A stretch of 51,161 bases of DNA, from positions 90,916 to 142,076 of the forward strand of contig WRPH01000019.1 in NCBI GenBank assembly GCA_009773375.1, in the 5' to 3' direction. The notes below the pieces were generated by a model. It was given only the letters and a program-made list of their open reading frames with translations, made no database searches and had not been told where the DNA came from. Origin of the DNA: Paracoccaceae bacterium. GTDB lineage: Bacteria > Pseudomonadota > Alphaproteobacteria > Rhodobacterales > Rhodobacteraceae. This document shows positions 47,366-51,161 of this stretch, piece after piece (positions within the stretch are counted from its first letter, which is position 1; every line of letters starts with the position of its first letter). The position numbers and the translations under genes are program-made.

Positions 47366-48562
47366 ATGGAGTTCATGGAGGAATGTTTCCGCTGGTATGG
47401 GCCGGATGACCCGGTGCCGCTGGCGCATATCCGGCAGGCGGGGGCGACCGGCATCGTCAGCGCGTTGCACCGCATCTATGACGGGTCCGCCTGGCCCGAG
47501 GCGGCGATTGCCGACCACAAGGCCGGGATCGAAGCGGCGGGATTAAGCTGGAGCGTGGTGGAAAGCATTCCGGTGCATGCCTCGATCAAGATCGGCACGC
47601 CGCTGCGGGATCGCTATATCGGCTGGTATAAAGACACGCTGCGGGCGCTGGCGCGGCAGGGGATCGCGACGATCTGCTACAATTTCATGCCGGTGGTGGA
47701 CTGGACCCGCACCGAACTGAAGCACCCGATGCCGAATGGCGCGCTGGCGCTGCGCTTTGATGCGGTGGATTTCGCCGCCTATGATCTGTGTGTGCTGCGC
47801 CGTCCGGGGGCCGAGGCGAATTATACGCCCGACCGGCTGGCCGAGGCGGAGGCGCGCTTTGCCAGCCTGACGCCCGAGGCGATGGAGCGGATCGAACGCA
47901 ACCTGATCGCAGGGCTGCCCGCGACGGAGGTGCGCTATGACCGCGCCGGGTTTCAGCGCGCGTTGTCGGAGTATGACGGTATCAGCGCCGATGATCTGCA
48001 TGAAAATCTGGCCTATTTCCTGCGGCAGATCGTGCCGGTGGCGGATGAGCTGGGATTGCGGCTGTGCATCCACCCTGACGATCCGGCGTTTTCGCTGTTT
48101 GGCTTGCCGCGCATCGTTTCCACCGCGGCGGATGTGCGGCGGATCCTGGCGGCGCAGGATGTGCAGGCGAATGGGCTGACCTTCTGCACCGGGTCTTATG
48201 GCACCCGCGCCGACAATGATCTGGTGGCGATGATCCATGAATTCGGCCCGCGCATCCATTTCGCGCATCTGCGCAACGTCACGCGCGAGCCGGACGGGTC
48301 TTTCCACGAGGCCGACCATCTGGGTGGGTCTTCCGATATGCCTGCGGTGATTCTGGCGCTGCTGGCGGAACAGGCGCGGCGGCGGGACGCGGGGCGGGCG
48401 GATTGGCGCATTCCGCTGCGGCCCGATCATGGCCATCTGCTGGCGGATGATATCGGCAAGGATCGGGTGAACCCCGGCTATTCGCTGATCGGTCGGCTGC
48501 GCGGTCTGGCCGAACTGCGCGGGGTGATGCACGGCATTGCGGTGGCGCAGGCTGCGGGCTGA
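47366..48562 (+). CDS. uxuA: Mannonate dehydratase, UxuA-like
   Basis: 398 residues. Begins [19 protein letters not shown], the family start, and contains [20 protein letters not shown] with metal ligands, [24 protein letters not shown] and [10 protein letters not shown]. The enzyme converts D-mannonate to 2-keto-3-deoxygluconate in hexuronate breakdown. A methionine at 47375 is an alternative start. The dehydrogenase next to it is broken, so the pathway may be incomplete here or fed by another reductase. Confidence 0.9.
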   Translation: MEFMEECFRWYGPDDPVPLAHIRQAGATGIVSALHRIYDGSAWPEAAIADHKAGIEAAGLSWSVVESIPVHASIKIGTPLRDRYIGWYKDTLRALARQGIATICYNFMPVVDWTRTELKHPMPNGALALRFDAVDFAAYDLCVLRRPGAEANYTPDRLAEAEARFASLTPEAMERIERNLIAGLPATEVRYDRAGFQRALSEYDGISADDLHENLAYFLRQIVPVADELGLRLCIHPDDPAFSLFGLPRIVSTAADVRRILAAQDVQANGLTFCTGSYGTRADNDLVAMIHEFGPRIHFAHLRNVTREPDGSFHEADHLGGSSDMPAVILALLAEQARRRDAGRADWRIPLRPDHGHLLADDIGKDRVNPGYSLIGRLRGLAELRGVMHGIAVAQAAG

Positions 48563-48575
48563 AATTGCCGCTGAT

Positions 48576-48589
48576 TTGATCTGGATCAA
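48576..48589. promoter_or_regulatory. Perfect FNR/Dnr-type box upstream of the VOC gene
   Basis: TTGATCTGGATCAA matches TTGAT-N4-ATCAA at every defined position. It is centred about 70 bases before the VOC start and just after the UxuA stop. Confidence 0.7.
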
Positions 48590-48610
48590 ATGGCGGCGCG
48601 TGGTTTCCCC

Positions 48611-48636
48611 ATATTCGTTGCAAGTGCAACGAATAT
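48611..48636. promoter_or_regulatory. Large palindrome upstream of the VOC gene, probable operator
   Basis: ATATTCGTTGCA-AG-TGCAACGAATAT: two perfect 12-base arms around two bases, ending 15 bases before the VOC start codon. The TTGCA-N2-TGCAA core resembles MarR-type operators; it could also fold as an RNA hairpin in the leader. The regulator is not in the window. Confidence 0.7.
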
Positions 48637-48651
48637 TCGGGGGAGGTCACC

Positions 48652-49236
48652 ATGAAGATCGAACAGATTCACCACGTCGCCTATCGCTGCCGCGATGCGA
48701 AAGAGACGGTGGAATTCTACACCAAGATGCTGAACATGGATTTCGTGCTGGCGATTGCCGAAGATAAGGTGCCGTCCACGCATGAACCCGACCCCTATAT
48801 GCACCTGTTTCTGGATGCCGGGAATGGCAACGTGCTGGCGTTTTTCGAACTGCCAACCAAGCCGGAAATGAGCCGCGATCTGAACACGCCGGTCTGGGTG
48901 CAGCATATTGCCTTCAAGGTGAAGGACCGCGCCACGCTGCTGGAATTCAAGGATCATCTGGAGCGTAACGGTGTGAAGGTGCTGGGGGTGACGGATCATT
49001 CGATCTTTCATTCAATCTATTTCTTCGATCCGAATGGCCACCGGGTTGAACTGGCCTGCCCCGATCCGCGCGAGGAGGAATTGCTGAAGCGGCTGGATGC
49101 GGTGAAGTGGGATATGCTGGAAGAATGGAGCCGCGCCAAGCGCGCGCCGCAGCATGCGGCTTGGCTGCATGCCAGGGAATTGGGCAAAGGCGAGGTTGGC
49201 AAAGACGGGGCAGGCAAAGACGGGGTTGAGGTCTGA
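48652..49236 (+). CDS. VOC-fold (glyoxalase/dioxygenase-like) protein
   Basis: 194 residues. Two VOC modules: IEQIHHVAYRCRDAKETVEF with metal His, FLDAGNGNVLAFFEL, TPVWVQHIAFKVKD, YFFDPNGHRVELACP with metal Glu. One metal-binding site in each half suggests a divalent-metal enzyme acting on an aromatic or keto substrate. The tail (GKGEVGKDGAGKDGVEV) is a simple repeat not needed for the fold. GGGGGAGGTCACC precedes the ATG. Two bases separate it from the monooxygenase, so the pair probably works in one catabolic route. Confidence 0.82.
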   Translation: MKIEQIHHVAYRCRDAKETVEFYTKMLNMDFVLAIAEDKVPSTHEPDPYMHLFLDAGNGNVLAFFELPTKPEMSRDLNTPVWVQHIAFKVKDRATLLEFKDHLERNGVKVLGVTDHSIFHSIYFFDPNGHRVELACPDPREEELLKRLDAVKWDMLEEWSRAKRAPQHAAWLHARELGKGEVGKDGAGKDGVEV

Positions 49237-49237
49237 G

Positions 49238-50845
49238 ATGTTCAAGACCTATTCCTATCCCGAATTTCCCTACAAGCAATCTGCCGAACAGGCGCAAGGC
49301 CGCATCGTGCGGCATCCGGTGGTGGTGATCGGCGCGGGCCCGGTGGGGTTGACGGCGGCGCTGGATTTTGCGGCGCGCGGCATCAAGGTGGTGGTGCTGG
49401 ATGACAACAACACCGTGTCGATCGGCAGCCGCGCCGTCTGCTATGCCAAGCGGCCGCTGGAAATCTGGGACAGGTTGGGGCTGGCGGATCGGTTTATCGC
49501 CAAGGGCATCAGCTGGCAGATCGGCAAGGTGTTCTATGGTGATCGGCTGGCCTATCAGTTTGATCTGCTGCCGGAAGATGGCCATAAATGCCCGGCTTTC
49601 ATCAATTTGCAGCAGTATTATCTGGAACAATGGATGGTCGAGGCCAGCGCCGGGTCTGATCTGATCGATCTGCGCTGGAAGCACAAGCTGATCTCGATCC
49701 GGCCAGAGGCCGATCATGCGGTGCTGACGGTGGAAACCCCGGACGGGGTGTTCAGCATGCAAGCCGATTGGGTGGTGGCTTGCGATGGCGCCAATTCCGA
49801 TACCCGCAAGATGCTGGGTGCGGATTTCACCGGGCAGTTCTTTCAGGATCGCTTCCTGATCGCCGATATCATCATGCAGGCGGATTTCCCGACCGAGCGC
49901 TGGTTCTGGTTTGATCCGCCGTTCCACCGCAACCAGTCGGCGCTGTTGCACAAACAGGCCGATGATGTCTGGCGGCTGGATTTTCAACTCGGCTGGGAGT
50001 GTGACCCGAACGAGGAAAAGAAGCCGGAAAACGTGCTGCCACGGGTGCGGGCGATGCTGGGGCCGGATGTGGCGTTTGAGCTGGAATGGGCCAGTGTTTA
50101 CCAGTTCGCCTGCCGCCGGATTGATCAGTTTCGCCATGGCCGGGTGATCTTTGCTGGCGATGCGGCGCATCAGGTATCACCGTTTGGCGCGCGCGGCGCC
50201 AATACCGGGGTGCAGGATATCGACAATCTTGGCTGGAAGCTGAAGCTGGTGCTGGAGGGGCAAGCGCCCGAGGCGCTGATCGACAGCTATCATGAAGAAC
50301 GCGCCTTTGCCGCTGATGACAACCTGAAGAATTCAACCCGGTCTACCGATTTCATCACCCCGAAGAATGCCGCCTCGCGCCGGTTCCGCGATGCGGTGCT
50401 GGAACTGTCAGAGGTGGTGGATTTCGCCAAGCCTTTGGTAAACTCGGGCCGGTTGTCGGTGCCGACGCCGTATCTGGGCAGCAGTCTGAACACCGCCGAT
50501 GTGGCGGAATTTGCGGGAAAAATGGCCCCCGGCACGGTCTGCGCCGATGCGCCGGTGACGGTTGCGGGCAAGGAAGCTTGGCTTTTGCAGCAGTTGGGGC
50601 AGGGGTTTGTGATCCTGTCGTTTGGCCCCGCGCAGGATGTGGCTTGGGGTGGTGTGACGGCTAAAGCGTTGGTCGTGGGCCGTGATCTGCATGACGCCGA
50701 GGGCAAGCTGGCGGCGCGGTTCGATGGTCAGCCCGGCACCTGTTATCTGATCCGGCCAGATCAACACGTCGCCGCCCGCTGGCGCGGCTTTGAGGCAACT
50801 GCCGTGGCCGCTGCCATGGCGCGGGCTTGCAAAGGGGAAATCTGA
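49238..50845 (+). CDS. FAD-dependent aromatic monooxygenase, PheA/TfdB/MhpA type
   Basis: 535 residues. FAD-binding GxGxxG in VVVIGAGPVGLTAALDFAARG, the DG motif in WVVACDGANSDTRKML, and VIFAGDAAHQVSPFGARGANTGVQD near residue 310. A thioredoxin-like C-terminal domain (from about 400) closes the protein, as in phenol and 3-hydroxyphenylpropionate hydroxylases. Uses NAD(P)H and O2 to hydroxylate an aromatic ring. Start at 49238 with GAGGTCTGAG upstream. The substrate cannot be told from sequence. Confidence 0.87.
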   Translation: MFKTYSYPEFPYKQSAEQAQGRIVRHPVVVIGAGPVGLTAALDFAARGIKVVVLDDNNTVSIGSRAVCYAKRPLEIWDRLGLADRFIAKGISWQIGKVFYGDRLAYQFDLLPEDGHKCPAFINLQQYYLEQWMVEASAGSDLIDLRWKHKLISIRPEADHAVLTVETPDGVFSMQADWVVACDGANSDTRKMLGADFTGQFFQDRFLIADIIMQADFPTERWFWFDPPFHRNQSALLHKQADDVWRLDFQLGWECDPNEEKKPENVLPRVRAMLGPDVAFELEWASVYQFACRRIDQFRHGRVIFAGDAAHQVSPFGARGANTGVQDIDNLGWKLKLVLEGQAPEALIDSYHEERAFAADDNLKNSTRSTDFITPKNAASRRFRDAVLELSEVVDFAKPLVNSGRLSVPTPYLGSSLNTADVAEFAGKMAPGTVCADAPVTVAGKEAWLLQQLGQGFVILSFGPAQDVAWGGVTAKALVVGRDLHDAEGKLAARFDGQPGTCYLIRPDQHVAARWRGFEATAVAAAMARACKGEI

Positions 50846-51039
50846 TGGCGCTGAACCTGAGCCGCAATATCGCCGACCCGGATGGGTTTTATGAATATCT
50901 GGTCGAAAGCCAGCGGATGATGACGGAGGCGGAGGCCAACCGGATGAACGCCCGGCTGGTGCTGATTTTGGCCAACCATATCGGCGATCAGGCGGTGCTG
51001 CGCCCGGCGATTGATCTGGCTGTGGCGCCGAAGGGGTGA
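50845..51039 (+). CDS. DUF2783 small protein
   Basis: 64 residues, MALNLSRNIADPDGFYEYLV start, with helix-rich sequence (MMTEAEANRMNARLVLILAN). Matches my recollection of DUF2783, which commonly follows FAD monooxygenases of this type. ATG overlaps the TGA of the monooxygenase gene, so it is translationally coupled and may be a small partner subunit. Confidence 0.8.
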   Translation: MALNLSRNIADPDGFYEYLVESQRMMTEAEANRMNARLVLILANHIGDQAVLRPAIDLAVAPKG

Positions 51040-51078
51040 GGGGGGTAAGCCTTTTCTTGCAAGCTGTTGGCAGTCATG

Positions 51079-51161
51079 GCCCGGACCGGAAGAAAACGCT
51101 CCGGGGGAGCGTTTTCCGGTTCGTTGCTCATAAGGTCGGAGGCCGCTTGAGCAAGGGCGTT
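51079..51161 (+). repeat. Dispersed repeat, copy C (runs off the window)
   Basis: CCGGAAGAAAACGCTCCGGG, GGAGCGTTTTCCGGTTCGTT, GCTCATAAGGTCGGAGGCCG, CTTGAGCAAGGGCG: the same hairpin core and following blocks as copy B, cut by the window edge before the terminal hairpin. It lies 40 bases past the DUF2783 stop. Confidence 0.78.

Overview
The window is about 51 kb of GC-rich alphaproteobacterial DNA. It most resembles a denitrifying member of the Rhodobacteraceae/Paracoccaceae (Paracoccus/Rhodobacter type). The reasons are a cd1-type nir cluster with a fused nirDL and a c550-like cytochrome, a nor cluster in the order CBQDEF, a short 4.5S-like SRP RNA, and hairpin-GGATATTT intergenic motifs that I recall as typical of the group. 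No tRNA, rRNA, CRISPR array, transposase or phage gene was seen.

Layout. (1) 1-5.9 kb: the end of a YbbP-like FtsX permease, one intact multicopper oxidase, and four decaying genes (caspase-like protein, unknown secreted protein, trypsin-like protease, response regulator). (2) 5.9-7.1 kb: a DenD-like D-erythronate dehydrogenase and the SRP RNA gene. (3) 7.2-15.8 kb: a probable N,N-dimethylformamide (or similar amide) uptake and hydrolysis operon. It has a Tat-type binding protein, two ATPases, two permeases, the large subunit of dimethylformamidase and a LuxR-family regulator. The small enzyme subunit appears fused to the C-terminus of the second permease, with an in-frame internal start that could also release it. 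(4) 15.8-38.3 kb: an antiporter, then a full denitrification block. On the minus strand lie nirSECF-DL-G-H-J-N, a small membrane protein, a cytochrome c550 homologue and a second small membrane protein. On the plus strand lie nirI, nnrS, nirX and norCBQDEF, followed by a DUF4202 gene and a Dnr-type regulator on the minus strand. An FNR/Dnr-type box lies between nirS and nirI.

(5) 38.4-45.1 kb: an HxlB-like SIS isomerase, a class III aminotransferase flanked by two inverted copies of a dispersed repeat, and a ynjBCD-ynjF-like transporter plus CDP-alcohol phosphotransferase set. (6) 45.3-48.6 kb: a CBS-domain protein and a sugar-acid locus (GntR regulator, internally deleted SDR dehydrogenase, UxuA-like mannonate dehydratase). 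(7) 48.6-51.1 kb: a VOC-fold protein, a PheA/TfdB-type FAD monooxygenase and a DUF2783 protein. These sit behind a perfect FNR-type box and a separate 12-bp-arm palindrome. The window closes inside a third copy of the dispersed repeat.

Working together: NirS reduces nitrite to NO using the c550-like donor. The nirE, DL, G, H, J, F, N and C products build heme d1. NirI and NirX support NirS function, and NorCB with NorQDEF removes NO. The amide operon would import DMF-like amides and release formate plus an amine, a possible electron and carbon source for denitrification. That link is inferred from neighbourhood only.
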